A DNA stretch of 64,000 nucleotides, taken from the NCBI GenBank assembly GCA_964023275.1, contig OZ029914.1, positions 49,182,530-49,246,529 of the forward strand, given 5' to 3'. Positions within the stretch are counted from its first letter, which is position 1, and each line of letters opens with the position of its first letter. Made by a program: the position numbers and the translations under genes. Positions 21,901 to 34,380 of the stretch are shown piece after piece. Origin of the DNA: Norana najaformis (Eukaryota; Annelida; Clitellata; Crassiclitellata; Hormogastridae). A model generated the notes under the pieces. That model did not search any database. It was given only the letters and a program-made list of their open reading frames with translations, and was not told the DNA's origin.

Positions 21901-24900
21901 CTCTTGTGTCGGCCCTTCCTTGTGGAACAGTCTTCCGTTACGCATACGTACTGTTGCGTCTGCCTCTTCACAGTAAACATTTTCAAACTGTCTTAAAGCG
22001 CTTTTGTTTAGATCTGTGAGATAGTCAGGTGTGCAGCGCCTTTTTTGAGGTATATAAAAGGTGCTATACCAAGTGTTCTGATACATACATACAAGGCCAT
22101 TTTCCCTCTGCTTTTAAAACTGCTCTTGTGACCTTTCTGCTAAAAACCTGATCTAGATAAGGACTGTCTGGTTAATTTCCGACCTAATTTCAATCTAAAT
22201 AATATCTCTAAACTGCTTGAACACCTATTCCTCGTACATAATTTAAACTTAGACTCTTCTTACTGGCACACTTTACTACATATTTCATTCAGTGAAAAGA
22301 CAAAGCATCTCTTCTTTTATCTCTTGATTTGAGTGCTGCATTTGATACTGTAGATCATGGTATTTTGTTGTCTCGCCTCTATATATCATTTGAAATTTCA
22401 GGTTCTGCTCTTTTCTGGATATTTTCTTATCTTAATGATCGTTCTCAGCAAGTTGTAATAAACTCATCTTGTTCTGATCCTGTTGCCTGTCGTTCAGGTG
22501 TGCCTCAGGGTTCAGTCTTTGGTCCTCTTATGTTTTCGTCACACCAAGCATTCTCTGACTGATGACATGGCTAAAATTGTGGCATGTGCGCTTGTTGGTT
22601 TTCGATTATACTATGCATATGCGTTGTTATATAGTATATCCACTTTCAATCTAAAAAGCTCCAGAGGGTTTAAAACTCTCTTTCTAGGGTTGATACGCGT
22701 TCTTCTTCAAATGCATTGGATCGCCTTCATGAGCTACGGGCTTCCTGTTGAATGTCGTAATAAGTACAGTATAAGATTGCACGCTTGACCTTTAAAGCCA
22801 AGAATACCAGCTTTCCATCATATTTTAAACCATTACTACCACCATAACGCCCTCCTAGATTTGCGTTTGTCTGGTACTGGTTTGGTGCTAGAACCGGGGT
22901 TCAGAACAAATATAGGATCACGTGCTTCCAGCTGCTGTGCTCCTCGTATTTGGAATCGTCAACCAAAAAAGGTCCATCTTGCCAACTTGATTTCATCATT
23001 TAAATCACTTGTCAATCCTATTTTACTCCGGTTTTTTCTTGACCCCTAGCGAACATGCATCCGACTCTCAGATTCAGATTTACTGACCTTGCGCGCGTTA
23101 TAGCCTGTACTAAAAGTGGTGGAAGGTATTTACGAAAAGAAAATCCTAATATTTAAGAACCGATAACACAACAGAAATTTTACGCCTAAAATTCACTAAT
23201 TTCTTTTGGCTAAATTTCCAAATTCGTCATTTCCACACCTGAGCAAAATATAATTATTGTGTCAGAGCAGAAAAGCTTTATTTCGTATACTGTACAATAA
23301 AAATTAAAGGTCCAAACTATAGAACAGCATCACTGATAAAATAAGAAGTAGAAAATTTAACTTCGTTCAAAACTTGTCTAAAAGATTTTATGACCTTGGT
23401 TATCGATACATCAATGATTTGCTAGCGAAAGAAGTTAAAACGTGAAAAGGAGAAACTGTACTTAACATTTCGTATACTTTTTATTGATGCGGCATTTCTT
23501 TCTTTTTTCGAAAATGTTTTTTTATTTAAAACGCGTTACTTTACAAAATCGTCTCTGAACAGTTTCCTACTTCTATTTTCAATTCTTTGAATTGAAACTA
23601 TGAGCAGCAATCAATTTATCTTAGACTGTCTTATATGGACAACGTTAAAACTCCCATAGTACAAAAATCGTCGCTAAGTCTTATTTTCGCAAGGTCATAC
23701 CTTTCGAAAACTTATTCTTAGTCACCTTTGGCCTAGCACTCTCTTTAGACAGGCTAGAGTCAACATTCCCTTTCTCTTCGTTTAACCTAACCATCATCTT
23801 CGCAGGTGTGCTTTCGCTCGCGTAATCCAATCCCCCAAACGCGTCTACCCGTTACTATAATGCGCTGACACTAAGTAATTTGTTACTTTTATCTATGACC
23901 TGTTCTCACATGTAATAGTTTAGTAATTATCTGTGTGATAAGCATATGATGAGAATGACCAGATAAGCTGGAATTGCTTCATCTGCGTCTGAGCATTACC
24001 ATACTGATTAACTGCATCTGATTTAATTTGCTGTTAAAATGTTCCAAGTGACGTATTTTAAAAAGATTAGTTTGATTGATTTCAACACAGGTGATCTAAT
24101 ATGCAGCGACAATTCGACTGAAGACCTTGTCAGTCTGACGTGTAGCGTTGAATTCCGAGGAAACTGGGCTCCTATGATGGAATGGAAAGAACACAGCATC
24201 AAGGGCGAGAAAGTCCTTTCAGTCGGAGTCACCACTGACACAGTTACTAATCAGCGTGTTACCAGTACATTGGCCATGGCAATGCAGGATGGTAGCAGAA
24301 GCTACACCTGCACAACAAAATTCGACATCAATGGAAAGCCTCCTCATACAACAGCAACAAACGTTCCTGACTGTAATCTAAGATGGACGTCTTCAGTATT
24401 AACCAAGTCCGAAGGTCTGTTGGGTCAATTTATTTAACTATTTTGCTTCTTTCATTCTGTGGATAATGGTATTCTTGCTGATAGCTGAGACGGTGTAATG
24501 CTATGCATTGCAATCAAACATGGAATGATCGAATAAAGTGGGACGAACAATAAAGCGCAATACTGCCCTTATATATGTAATTTTGTGTAGCACACTTCAA
24601 GAACATCTCAGAAGCGCTCTAGCATAAATATTTAACAGATCTAAAGGTGCGTTCTAGGATTCGCAACACGGGACACACAACAATTACCATTTGCTTGTTT
24701 GTTCATGAGTTTTAGGTGAGTCTTTTCCAGACATTCATTACAATGAAACGCAAATTAATGCATTCCAAAATGTGTATAGCGACATTCTGAAAGAAGTATA
24801 CTTCTTGATTTCATAGTATAGTTTCATTTATATGACACCCCTTGCATTGTATATTATGTTGCTTAATTTATGTAGCGCCCTTTAGAGAAAAAATTAGAGA

Positions 24901-25279
24901 TGTTCTGCAAAGACAGACTTAAGCCAATTATAAACAGTCTTAGGATCCTCATAGTTAGAATGTCTAGGAAAGGTGCACAGCAATTGAGTGTTTTTCCAAA
25001 TTCCATTGGAGAAAATTGCGAAAGAAAGCCAAATTTTGAGCATATAATAATTAGACCACAAGGTCAATAATATAGTACTAGTCCAAAATGGTGTCCAGAC
25101 ACCAGAAACTGGAAGCTCGACATTATCACCATATTTGTTGTTTGTGTGTTGTAGACGAATCATTACCAACATTGATTGCTGCAACTGCAACTGTGGCTTC
25201 GATAGTATTCGCAGCAATTTTAATTATGTTTGTAGTCTTATACACTCACAAGAAAAACAAAGGAAAACACGAGAGGTAG
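18873..25279 (+). CDS. B2: two-Ig membrane receptor, decaying 3' end
   Basis: Exons 18873-18977 (ATG 18899), 19322-19642, 24091-24414 and 25155-25279. This reads as leader, Ig, Ig, transmembrane and a very short tail, 282 codons with TAG at 25277. The Ig exons are intact and match B4 exon for exon. The transmembrane exon is 10 nt longer than in B4 before the old donor GT (25276), so splicing there would shift the frame. Reading on instead gives KKNKGKHER and stop. Downstream tail exons persist but are damaged (see 26192 and 27364). The 4.4-kb intron between the Ig exons holds two LINEs missing from B4. The product may be a near-tailless membrane protein, or the gene may be dying. Confidence 0.6.
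19322..19642 (+). CDS. B2 first Ig exon
   Basis: Acceptor TTTCAG ends at 19321; donor GTACGT at 19643; 321 nt, phase 1-1, the same as B4. Cys in DMACKS, Trp in LKWFV, then AAQTYSCLEPG in the F-strand position. An extra Cys in ESYCTV is conserved in B4. Confidence 0.75.
20290..22095 (+). mobile_element. CR1/L2-like LINE in a B2 intron
   Basis: In order: NYRPISNLTFLSKVMERI-type block near 20700, VFDVSAAFDTVDHDIL near 20917, VPQKSVLGSLLFILYTTD near 21090, YADD at 21189-21200, VRDLGVLLNGEL near 21405, LDYCNSILAK near 21567, and FSCVGPSLWNSLP near 21900. The ORF is split by frameshifts. It ends in (ATAC)n at about 22082-22093. It lies in the same orientation as the host gene. Confidence 0.85.
22100..23055 (+). 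mobile_element. Second CR1/L2-like LINE, internally deleted
   Basis: FISLDLSAAFDTVDHGILLSR-like block at about 22315-22380 and GVPQGSVFGPLMF near 22497. It then jumps past YADD to a C-terminal region (NTSFPSYFKPLLPP, SSCCAPRIWN). It abuts the previous LINE. B4 lacks the whole 19.77-23.68 kb stretch. Confidence 0.8.
23056..24090. other. Intron sequence of B2, no gene seen
   Basis: From about 23690 it aligns with B4 intron sequence at about 53730, including ACCTTTGGCCTA. No other feature is supported. Confidence 0.5.
24091..24414 (+). CDS. B2 second Ig exon
   Basis: Acceptor CAACACAG ends at 24090; donor GTCTGT at 24415; 324 nt, phase 1-1, identical in length to B4. LTC, GNWAPMMEW and YTC mark the fold. 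It is homologous to the second Ig exon of gene A (GNWIPVMEW). Confidence 0.75.
25155..25279 (+). CDS. B2 transmembrane exon with in-frame stop past the old donor
   Basis: Acceptor TTGTAG ends at 25154. The hydrophobic core resembles IVFAAILIMFVVL, followed by HKKNKGKHER and TAG at 25277-25279. The ancestral donor GTAGGG remains at 25276, but the exon up to it is 121 nt instead of 111, which breaks the frame. Confidence 0.6.
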
Positions 25280-25370
25280 GGCTATGGTTTCGATACTAAT
25301 AGCAGCAATTCTGATTACGCTTGTAGTTTTATTCAATCTCAAGAAACACTGTAGAGGTAGGGCTATGCAA
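25276..25370 (+). repeat. Partial second copy of the transmembrane exon
   Basis: Sequence from about 25290 encodes SILIAAILITLVVLFNLKK and ends at another GAGGTAGGGCTATG. It resembles the B4 transmembrane exon end (55248-55325) more closely than the B2 exon just upstream does. This is a local tandem duplication of the end of this exon. Confidence 0.65.
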
Positions 25371-25437
25371 CGGATCATAACTCAAGAACCACTTCGAATA
25401 GAGTAGATTCAGTCAATATCTGCAGTATCAGTGGGAC

Positions 25438-25605
25438 ACAGTAGCCGATTGGTTAGAGTGCTCCGCCCGTAATGCTGAGAGTATGGGTTCGCGCCTCGTG
25501 AGCCGGCTTCTGTGCAGGGACCTTTACGAAGACCTTACTCACAGTCGCTCAGCGCCATCGACTGATGTTTAGTCATCAGGTAGTGGCGTTTAATAAATGC
25601 AGAGA
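25438..25605 (+). mobile_element. tRNA-derived SINE, shared with B4
   Basis: Pol III-like boxes: A box around TAGCCGATTGGTTAGAGTG and B box GGGTTCGCGCC. The 3' part has CGCCATCGACTGATG...TAGTCATCAG. The same element lies at about 55401-55545 at the corresponding position in B4, so it predates the duplication. Confidence 0.6.
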
Positions 25606-26191
25606 TAAGTATAGCAATATAAATAATGATATTAGTAGTAATAATAATAATACATTTTCATCTTAAGTTGGATACATTAAGTTGATTATTGATCACAGTG
25701 CTCTTAGTTGTATTTGCAATTTGACTTTTGACTATGAATTAAGTCGGCCTATGTCTTTTGAAAAAATAATCATCGATTTTGTTGTGCTAGTAAAAACATT
25801 GACAAAAGGCTTGTCTAGTACTCGCATTTCTATTTCTAGTCGATATAATGGCAATAAAATACACTTGCCTCTGCGTTTTCATACAAGAAGACTGGAAATC
25901 ACGTGTGATCCGTTATCTGAACATAAAATTTAATATTCATTTAAGCTCTATCATTTTGGTACTAAATAATCTTTTAATGATATGCATTTCTTCATGTTTC
26001 ATACTGTTAGCAATAATAAGAATAGAAAAGCATTAATATTAATGTAGTATATAAGATTTTTTGCTTTTAAACTTTTTTTATTTCTTAGTAAAGTTTAATG
26101 TACAGATGATGATGCTATTCTAAATTAGGAAATCTATTTAACCGTTCGCGTAGAATCAATAAATTTCATTTTCATATTGTTACTTCTTCAA

Positions 26192-26250
26192 ATCAAAACC
26201 TAAAGGAAGAACAAAATAATGAAGAAAACCAAGAAATCGGCTTTAGCAAA
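26192..26250 (+). pseudogene. B2 cytoplasmic exon, acceptor destroyed
   Basis: 59 nt, the same length as the intact B4 exon 56246-56304 and clearly similar (ATCAAAACC...AATGAAGAAAA). The acceptor AG of B4 is AA here (26190-26191) and the donor GTAAGT is GTAATC. Confidence 0.7.
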
Positions 26251-27363
26251 GTAATCATTGATTTCATTGTTACAATAAATATAATAAACAACAGGCTTGT
26301 CTAACACTTGCATTTTTTCTTTTCGATATACAAGAAGAAGTTCAGAAGGAGGTAAGTAAAGGTGATCGTACTTCATTTCGCTGAAACTCTTGTTGGCCTT
26401 CTTCTGCTCATAAGGAATTTATGACGACCTTTCTATCACCAGCATTTTTAAAGGACGTTTTAGCTATCTGCCTTTTATTATTCATAGCTTCACAATTTCT
26501 AGTGCAGTGTAGTTATTGAATTTTCTCAGTACCACCCATTAATTTAGCCAAACTTAGACAAAGACAAAATTTAATCTTTATGGTGAAAAGTGGTGGCTAA
26601 AAGCGCATACGGCTACCATTTTTATGAGCGGTGGTCATGGTCCCTCTCCCCCTCTGTGCCGTTGCCTTACCCTTATGTCCAAGAAATTTGTGATAGCACC
26701 GGGGAGCTTTTCAACAGCTGCTTTATAAATGTCCAGATTAATACCTAAGCCCAACATGTAAGTACTGAGGAGAAAAACAATCTGGATCTATAGTTTTAAA
26801 ATGCTGTAGTTCATAAGGAAATAACCTGCTTAAGTAAAATTAAATAAGCCTAATTCTGCTGTTCTTCAGTTTAGCTTCTGCAAAAATTATTTTAGGGCTA
26901 GAAATGTAAATTCACCTGAGCTTGTGTGATAAAAGTTACATAATTTTTGTCGTCTCAATGTGCACTGAGAGATCATAAAACTATACTGCTCCAATACTTA
27001 GCTTCGAGTATAATGTAGTAGATAGGGCCTACATGCCATACGGTTTATAAGTTCAGGAAAATATAAAAGTCTCTTGGAAGAGATAAGTCATGTATTAGCG
27101 CAAAGATTGAGGTGTGACTGGGTGCTCAAAAAAACAGATGATCATGATCAGTGCTTCAAAATCGGTCAACCAATTACTAAGCACGAAGTTTTATAAGTGT
27201 ACAAGCCATATCTCCTGCTTCGTTCTTCTTTAAGTGTTTTGCAACATGTTGTGGCTGACGGAACCTTTGAAGTCCTTCAAACTTTACCTTATCGACTATA
27301 CCATACTGATTCTTCTGAAAAGTGCCAAGATAACCTTAAACATTGTGTTTTATAGTATTTCAG

Positions 27364-27396
27364 CATGATGAAGACATTAGCAGCCTTCAAAGCTAA
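27364..27396 (+). pseudogene. B2 remnant of terminal exon
   Basis: The acceptor ATTTCAG is conserved with B4 (57297-57303). The frame gives ten codons (HDEDISSLQS) and a stop, against 17 codons in B4. With the preceding exon unusable it is probably not translated. Confidence 0.5.
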
Positions 27397-27429
27397 GCAA
27401 GTACCTGTGTCCGTGTATGTGACGATGAC

Positions 27430-27875
27430 AAAAATTCCTACCGGCAAGCGGTGACACTGAGCCTTTTTTGCTTATTGACAAACATTTTATGCTTAATGAA
27501 CTTTAGCATTGATGTCGGCGACTCTTCAAAGTTGCAAATCCATTTAGCCTCGAATTCTAGATTTGTCCAAAATTTCTTATAGTCTTTATTCGAGGAAAAC
27601 ACAAAGTCTTTCAGATTTTCTTTTTATTCAATTAACTTGTAGTAGTTTAATCACGTCGTTACTTTTGTCGGCAACATTGAGGCTTCTCTAAGATCGAATA
27701 TCTGCCCGTAGTACCCGATCCAGTAATTTTCATCATCTCCCATCAACCCTTTATGGGTAAGTATTGGTGAGCGTGCATTTAGTTCAGCCTCAGCCACGAT
27801 GTAGAACAACATACTTTTATCCACAAGTTCTGCTTTATAAATTTCGTCTTCAAGCGGCAACTTAACACCTTTCAT
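27430..27875 (-). pseudogene. Unrecognised degenerate coding stretch
   Basis: On the minus strand one frame reads 74 codons (27875-27654; YIVAEAELNAR, ENYWIGYYGQIFDLRE), then two stops. It continues in the same frame for about 60 more protein-like codons (NLEFEAKWICNFEESP, FIKHKMFVNKQK). Composition and frame continuity suggest a decayed gene or mobile-element ORF. I do not recognise the family. It lies just past the end of unit 1 and has no copy in unit 2. Confidence 0.35.
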
Positions 27876-27879
27876 TTCA

Positions 27880-28200
27880 AGAATTCATCAGTTATGCCGA
27901 GAGAAAGCTCCCGTGATGCATGCGTGCTCAGGTCTGCCCAAAACCTGTTGACTCATCTCAGGCGTAGTTTTAGCGCATGAGCGTCCACTATTCACTGTCA
28001 CATTTTATAGACGCTCCTGGGCAAGTCGAAAACTTTGTGACTCATCTCTGAGTATCTTGAAAGTATAATCACGTGATAGATGCGTACTACCTAGGCTTGC
28101 TTGGCTTTTCCAAGACTTGCTGACTTATGCTACTTCAGCATATAATCACGTTCACAATCACTTACTGTAGGCTAGCGTCGACACCCATTTTTTGAGGTAC
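27880..28200. repeat. Diverged tandem repeat
   Basis: Blocks containing TGACTCATCTC...GAT(G/A)ATGCGT recur with a period of roughly 80-170 bp (27905-27965, 28035-28110, 28110-28150). No coding signal. Confidence 0.35.
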
Positions 28201-30130
28201 TTATAAGGCGCAATATAGCACACTTACAACATAAACTTTATGTTTGATCTACATATGTAAATAAATATGTATTAATGTTCAGTCATGTAGTAATAATTAA
28301 TATAATTATTAAATTTGAGGTTAAATTGTAGGCTTAATTTGATCGTTCTTGCATAAATGACTTTCTTAACAATCTCAGGCTGGTACCCTAGTCACCGCTC
28401 ACTTTAGTCAAACCTTTTGGCTGGTCATTAACGTGTTCCCAACATTCAATTCTTCATCTTTATTTAACGCAAAAATTTCTGTTCAATTAGGAAACATTTT
28501 CTGAGAACCGAAAGTTGTAAAAGCAACACCCATATATCCATTAAGCTTATTTAGAAAGCTTATTAATAATCGTCCAATGATCTTAGCTCAGCTGGATGCT
28601 AAAGTTTTGCTTTTTCCAGATTGGTTTATTAAAACTTATTTGCACTGTGTACATTTTGTCTGTAAAAAGATTATTTAGATCTTGTATTAAACTGGTTTGC
28701 ATTGAGTGCATTTTGTCTGCATAAAGATTAGTTTGCACATATCACTTCATGACAAATACTACAGTTTCTCCTGGGTTAAAAAGGAGAGTGTTGAACCACG
28801 GGCCGTAAAACGAAATCGATCGTATGAAACATCAAATAATGCAAATGAAATTGAATTTGTTTTGACACATGTGTAAGAAGAATGACACCCAAATGGTCAA
28901 ATAAGGTGGTTTCTGATGATAGATGGCACAGGAGCCGATTGTTGAAGCGTCCGATCGGCACTAACTGGCAGTGAACCAATGAACCTAAGGAGGAAAGGAA
29001 GATACGACATTGAAAGTTGGTATAATGCAACTAAATTTTATGACTCCTTACAAAGTTCAGAAGTGCACATTGTAGCCAGGCAATAGGAAAGGTAACGGTA
29101 GTCATGAGCAAAATTTTATTAAATGTTTAGTGTTGAGACCAATGAAAGTGTTCATAAAGAGCTGTGTAGCTTCACAGATGACAAGAGACATCATATCTAT
29201 AAAATCGATATGTTGCAATGTTGGTTACTCTATAATTTAGTTAATTTCCTGGGCCTTTACTTGGCTTTAAAGTCGTTCCATGCACGCCTACACGAAACAT
29301 AATAAATCGATAAGAAAAAAGCTGTTTACCTGCACGGGAGTAATGTAGGAAAAGTCTCAATCGACAGACTCCCCAACACGTAGAACCAATATATGTTCGT
29401 CTACAATTGGATGGCTCAGGGTTCCTGGTCCGTGCTTAGATAAGACTGAGAAATGACGGCAACCATAAAATTGAGTACACCTTTAAACTATAGTAGACTT
29501 CATCTGCGGTTAAAAGTGTAGACATTCAAGTTTAAATTCTATGGTTTAGTAGTACATCTTTAACAAGATTTGAAAAGAAAGACCTTATGATTCCTCTGTA
29601 AACTTCATTTTCTATAACGGTTCAACTTATTGTAAAGAAAAGTTGTAAACTCATTGAGCTATTTGCACTTGTTAATGTTTATTTTGAGGCGTTTTATTGC
29701 GTGAAATTGAGGTTATTGAACTTCAATAAATCTAAGCTTTGATGTTTATTTGTTTATTCCATGTTAGTTTATTTTGCGAATATACGACGAATATACATAT
29801 ATGTGTATATATATGTATATATATAGTGAAGCTACGTGACCCGCCGTAAGAAAGGATTGCTCAGTGGTTGGTTTTCTATTGGGATGTTTGCACTTCATCT
29901 AGCACGCCCTTCGTGATGCTTAGTGTTGAAAGAGGCGTTTAATAAATGAGCGAATACCAGTTGATTACTTGTACTGACCAAATCCAGGGCTGGCTTTGTA
30001 CGTCTGAAAATACATATAATGGTCGTTGAGAGATCAGATTTGGGCCACTTCTAAACTTCCATAATAACAGTTTTCGTCGGCTATTCATCCCGCAAAATCA
30101 TCACTGGGGAAAACCGGTTGAAGTAGAACA
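28201..30130. other. Intergenic, no gene seen
   Basis: AT-rich. It contains a (TA)n run at about 29795-29823 and a possible SINE at 29830-29955 whose 3' part (GTTTAATAAATGAG) resembles the SINE at 25438. Confidence 0.4.
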
Positions 30131-30147
30131 GGAAACAGGTAGTAGTA

Positions 30148-30250
30148 GTAGTTCCTCAGTTTAACGACAGCTTATGGCATCAAAGGCCGTTGCCGTCGCC
30201 CTCCTCCTTTATCCAGGCTTGGGACTGGCACTACCCCGAAACAAGGCAGT
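30148..30250. repeat. Interspersed about 100-bp repeat
   Basis: Contains TTTATCCAGGCTTGGGACTG followed by GGCAGTGG. Copies or fragments occur near 11545, 15400, 16387, 33175 and 48820. No ORF; it may be a short non-autonomous element. Confidence 0.55.
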
Positions 30251-30534
30251 GGACGATACTCATCTGATGGCGTTTTGTCTGATTGTGACAGAACGTACCT
30301 ATAAATTGGCACGATACTACATTTGAGCAAGTGAAAGATCCAGTAGCATTAGATATATGCTCCAAAGATAAATTATTAATAAACTGACGCCAAACTAGGC
30401 ATAGGCCTATTTAGAATTACACTCCTGCCAAGATTAGCAAATTACACTAGAGTGAGAGGTAATTAACCGATGGGCTATAGTCAGTAATCTTTCCACCCAT
30501 GATCTGTGTGTATTATTACAGTATTTACCATTAA

Positions 30535-31262
30535 GTCTAATCTAATCTAATCTAAGAAATTCTACAGCGCCACTGCAATAATGTTTAAGGCATCAGTCGA
30601 TGGTCGCTGCTAAACAAAATCATTGTCCAAACCAAATTCCATGGTGAGTCCGGATAGAAAAGCCAAAGAGCAGTTCAGAAGACACGAGATAGCCTACGGA
30701 GGAAAAGAATCCAAGAAGAGGTGAGTTTTTAGTCGAGGTCTGAAGGCCGAAACAGACTTTGCAAGCGAACATTTGCCGGAAGGGAGTTCCAGAGTCTAGG
30801 GCCAGCAACAGAAAAGGCACGCCTGCCAAGAGCTGTTCTGTTTTTGTCCACGGAAGAGTCAGATTTCGACAGCTAGAAGACCTGGTCGAGTAGAGATAAC
30901 TCTTGAGAGTAAATACAGAGTGAAGATAGTGAGGTTGGCTGAAATGTAGAATCTTGTATATAATTAGTCCAGTCTTAAACCTTATGCGCTTTTCTACGGG
31001 CAACCAATGCAACGATTTTAGGATTGGTGATATATGATCATATTTTGGAGTTTTATTGATAGCTCTTGCCAATGTGTTTTGAACTCTTTAAAGCTTCATC
31101 AAATTAGCTTTAAAAATCCCAGTAAGAAGCGAGTTGCAGAAGTCAAGACAGCTGGAGACTGGAGCATTAGCCAAACAAACCAGGGCAGAGAAGGAAATGT
31201 GGCGCCTAATCCTACGGATATCACGAATGTGGTCGTGGGCAGACTACTAGTGAGACGTTAAC
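30535..31262 (-). mobile_element. CR1/L2-like LINE 3' part with (TTAGA)n tail
   Basis: Minus-strand translation: KTPKYDHISPILKSLHWLPV, then frameshifted C-terminus with GTPFRQMFACKVCFG. The tail is three to four TTAGA units at 30536-30555. A short stub of the same family lies at 57694-57775. Confidence 0.8.
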
Positions 31263-33640
31263 TTGCACATGACTGTAAATTTGCTGCACTGTGCAAATTT
31301 AGCATTAGACAGATATGCCTATAGGTCTGTAGTACTAACAAACGCATATATGCAAATGCATACACACGTACATGCATGCATGCATACATACATCTTTAAT
31401 TACTTACTTCCTTACTTACTTACTTATTTACTTATGTAACACATCCACTGGCAGACTCTCGCACAACATACAACCAAACCAACATAGTCTCGCCCATGTG
31501 TGACAGGGCCATATCTCCTGCAGTCCACGTGGCTACACGCTTGTATACAAACTGAATATTTACAGTCCATACTAGTCATTTGCTCCTTTTCGTCTGCCCC
31601 TTCCCTGCAAATGAATAATAATAAGTTATTGCTGCTGAATGGTCTTTTATTTCGCAGACTGAAAATTTCACACCAAACATCACTCGACTAAGCATAAGTG
31701 ATTAACGACCAGTTGAATCAGTAGGAACAAACCTACTTCATTCTCAATGCAAGCAGAATTATTTGCAAGCACAGCATTTCTGCGGCGTCTATTAAATCAA
31801 TTCTCACCAACGGCGCTTGACTATAAGATAAAAATTGACGCACATAAGTACGTCCGCGTGAACGGCAATGTTTGAAGTTGCATCTTAAACGCTTAAAACT
31901 GGAATTCAGTAGAATCAAAATTCATAGAGTTTCTGCCATTGTGGGCCTAATTACACACGAAATTCTTGCTATTAAGAAGGGTTTGGTATTAGACAGCCTG
32001 CTTAAATTCTTGGCATAACATAAAATAAATGAAGATCTAAAAGCGCAACTCCAAGAACAAACTCATAAGTACCGCCCCCGACCAGTCAGAAAAGACCCAC
32101 GGTCTGACAGGACAGATTTCAAACGCTGGCGAAACAAAGAAGGTGGCAGGCTGATTAGCTCATTTCTTGCCTTGTACGCTATTGGCATTGTGCATGCGTT
32201 GGTTCGAAGATCACTCCAACATCACACCAAGGTTTCATCGTTACATAGCAATTTGAAAACAAATAACTGTTCAGAAAAACTGCCTTTGTAGTTATTTATT
32301 TTTAATCAGTTTGCTGTTTCCTGTAACTTCTGATACATAGGCCAACTAAGGCTATTGTATTGTATTTTATATGTCTAATTTGTATGCTTGTGCGTTTGCA
32401 TTGTGATTTAAATAGTGTTACTTATATTGCAATTTGTGATTATTTAAATGTCGTTTATCATTTGTAAACAAATTGTGCTATTTGCATTCTGTTGGAGATC
32501 CTGCTGTGTAGAGGCTCTAGCGGTAGCTTCACTAAACACTTCTTCAGCGAAGTTTTTAGTTAGGAATATTCATTATTAGGGAACCGACCAATGAGATGGC
32601 GCAAATGCTAGTATGGACTAAACTTGTATATAGAACAAGAATATGCATCCGAGAAGTGCAGGTCTGTGCTGCGACTCGCGTTGTTTTGTGTTAATAGTCG
32701 TAGCCTATGAAATTGGCCTACTCTACTTCATCTCGTATATAGACAGATAGCAAACTAATGTTTTTCACTAAGAGTGACATCCCGAAATACAAAACGGCCT
32801 TTCGGTTATCTTTTCGCGATGAATAATCACATGACTTGGCTTGTTAGACACCCTTTCTGCGGTAAGTGCAACGAGTTCTGTAGTAGGCACTAACTAGTTA
32901 GGCCAACTATCAGAATCTTACATTTGAGTAACATGATCTCAACCATCATCTTACTTATCAGTCTCTTGGTCATGTAAAAGTTTGAAAATTATTATCCAAT
33001 ATTGCACGTAATAGATGAAATATGAACTGCCTCTGAGCACATAACGCTTGCCCAATTTCTGCATGTGGTTTGACATAAAGTAGCCTAATATGAAATTCAC
33101 CATCTCTTTACTTCACGTTTTTGTGAATCTGTTCATACGCCATAAAAAAGTTCCTCAGTTTAACGGCATCTTCTCCTTATCCAGGCTTAGGACTGGCACT
33201 GCCCCAAACAAGGCAGTGGCGGAGTTTCATACGCCATAAATCCATCAGTTAGCTATTTAAATCCATAAGCACATCTTGAGACCCTGTATAACTGATCATA
33301 TACAGAAATTTACCTTTTTAACTTGACAGCTTAGAAATAACAAGTATTGAAGTAGAAACTTTTGTTTTGTCCCTATAAAATATACATTGGAACATTTAAT
33401 TAACCGTTTTTAAAAGCCACAAAACATGCATAACTACTCATTCTCCTTACGATGCGTTCATAAGCACACTAGAAGTTCTTCGCGTAGATGTTACCTTGTC
33501 AATGCAACTTCGCCTCAGCTGAAATACCTAATAACCGCAGAACTGTGAAGTTTAGGAGTGTTTTTTGTTAGGCTGCTATTTGTAAATAGACACACCGCAT
33601 GAAATCGTTGTAGGTTTAGCGTATTTTTAAAGCATCACTA
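31263..33640. other. Intergenic, repeats only
   Basis: A (TTAC)n/(CATG)n microsatellite lies at about 31365-31435, a LINE 3' stub on the minus strand at 32036-32150 (related to 16590-16690), and a copy of the interspersed TCCAGGCTTAGGACTGGCA repeat at 33150-33225. No gene is seen. Confidence 0.5.
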
Positions 33641-33654
33641 TTTTTGTTGCACAG

Positions 33655-34033
33655 GTAAAAGTATCCGATGGGACTATGTGTTGATAATGACAGTCTTAAT
33701 TATGCAGCATCTCTACACATTTAAGAAGACCGAAGAACACAGTTTCCGTTATAGGGAATAGAACGAAAATGGAATGCAGTAGAAATCAGTCTTTGTTTCC
33801 GATTGAATGGGAATTTGCTTCAGCCGGTTCCAACAGTTTCTCATATATTTACAGTAGTCAACGAATAATAGAAAATCTGTCTTCGAGGTATAAGATCGAC
33901 ACAGACAACAACACACGATACGATATCGTCATAAAGTCAGTCGATTTGTTTCACGCTGGAACGTACAGATGCACGCCTATTACCAAAGAAGTTATAAACA
34001 CGCCGTCGGATTCAGCTGAACTCATAGTTCTTG
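33655..34033 (+). pseudogene. C first exon (V-like Ig)
   Basis: Open from LRRPKNTVSVIGNRTKMEC through GTYRCTPI to the donor. The upstream leader part (WDYVLIMTVLIMQH) is in another frame because of indels near 33710-33725. Confidence 0.7.
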
Positions 34034-34380
34034 GTGAGACGTTAATATGTTTTCTTCAAATTATCTATTTTGTGCTTCATACTTCAGTGCTGCTGATAAA
34101 TTTCAAAGGTGTGTTTCAAATGTTTTGATAAAACATATTATTACATAAATAATTATTGTATTTACCTGCATGCAACTAAATATTTAGCCTATGTGACACT
34201 TACCTATAACACACGCCAGTCCTCCTATTTTCGTCAATTATTTACAATCCAGCCTCTCCGTTCAAACCCCTCTTTTCCCGCTCTGACACTACGCCTCCTC
34301 TTGTAACCTCATCCTTAAAACTTTGGAATGCATTTCAGCTTGAAACAACTTTAATAGAGTTAAAACTCTAACATTTGCAG

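Noticed and set aside
25440..25515. Genuine tRNA gene
   Set aside because: A and B box-like words are present, but no cloverleaf with a proper acceptor stem could be drawn; the 3' extension and the copy in B4 indicate a SINE.
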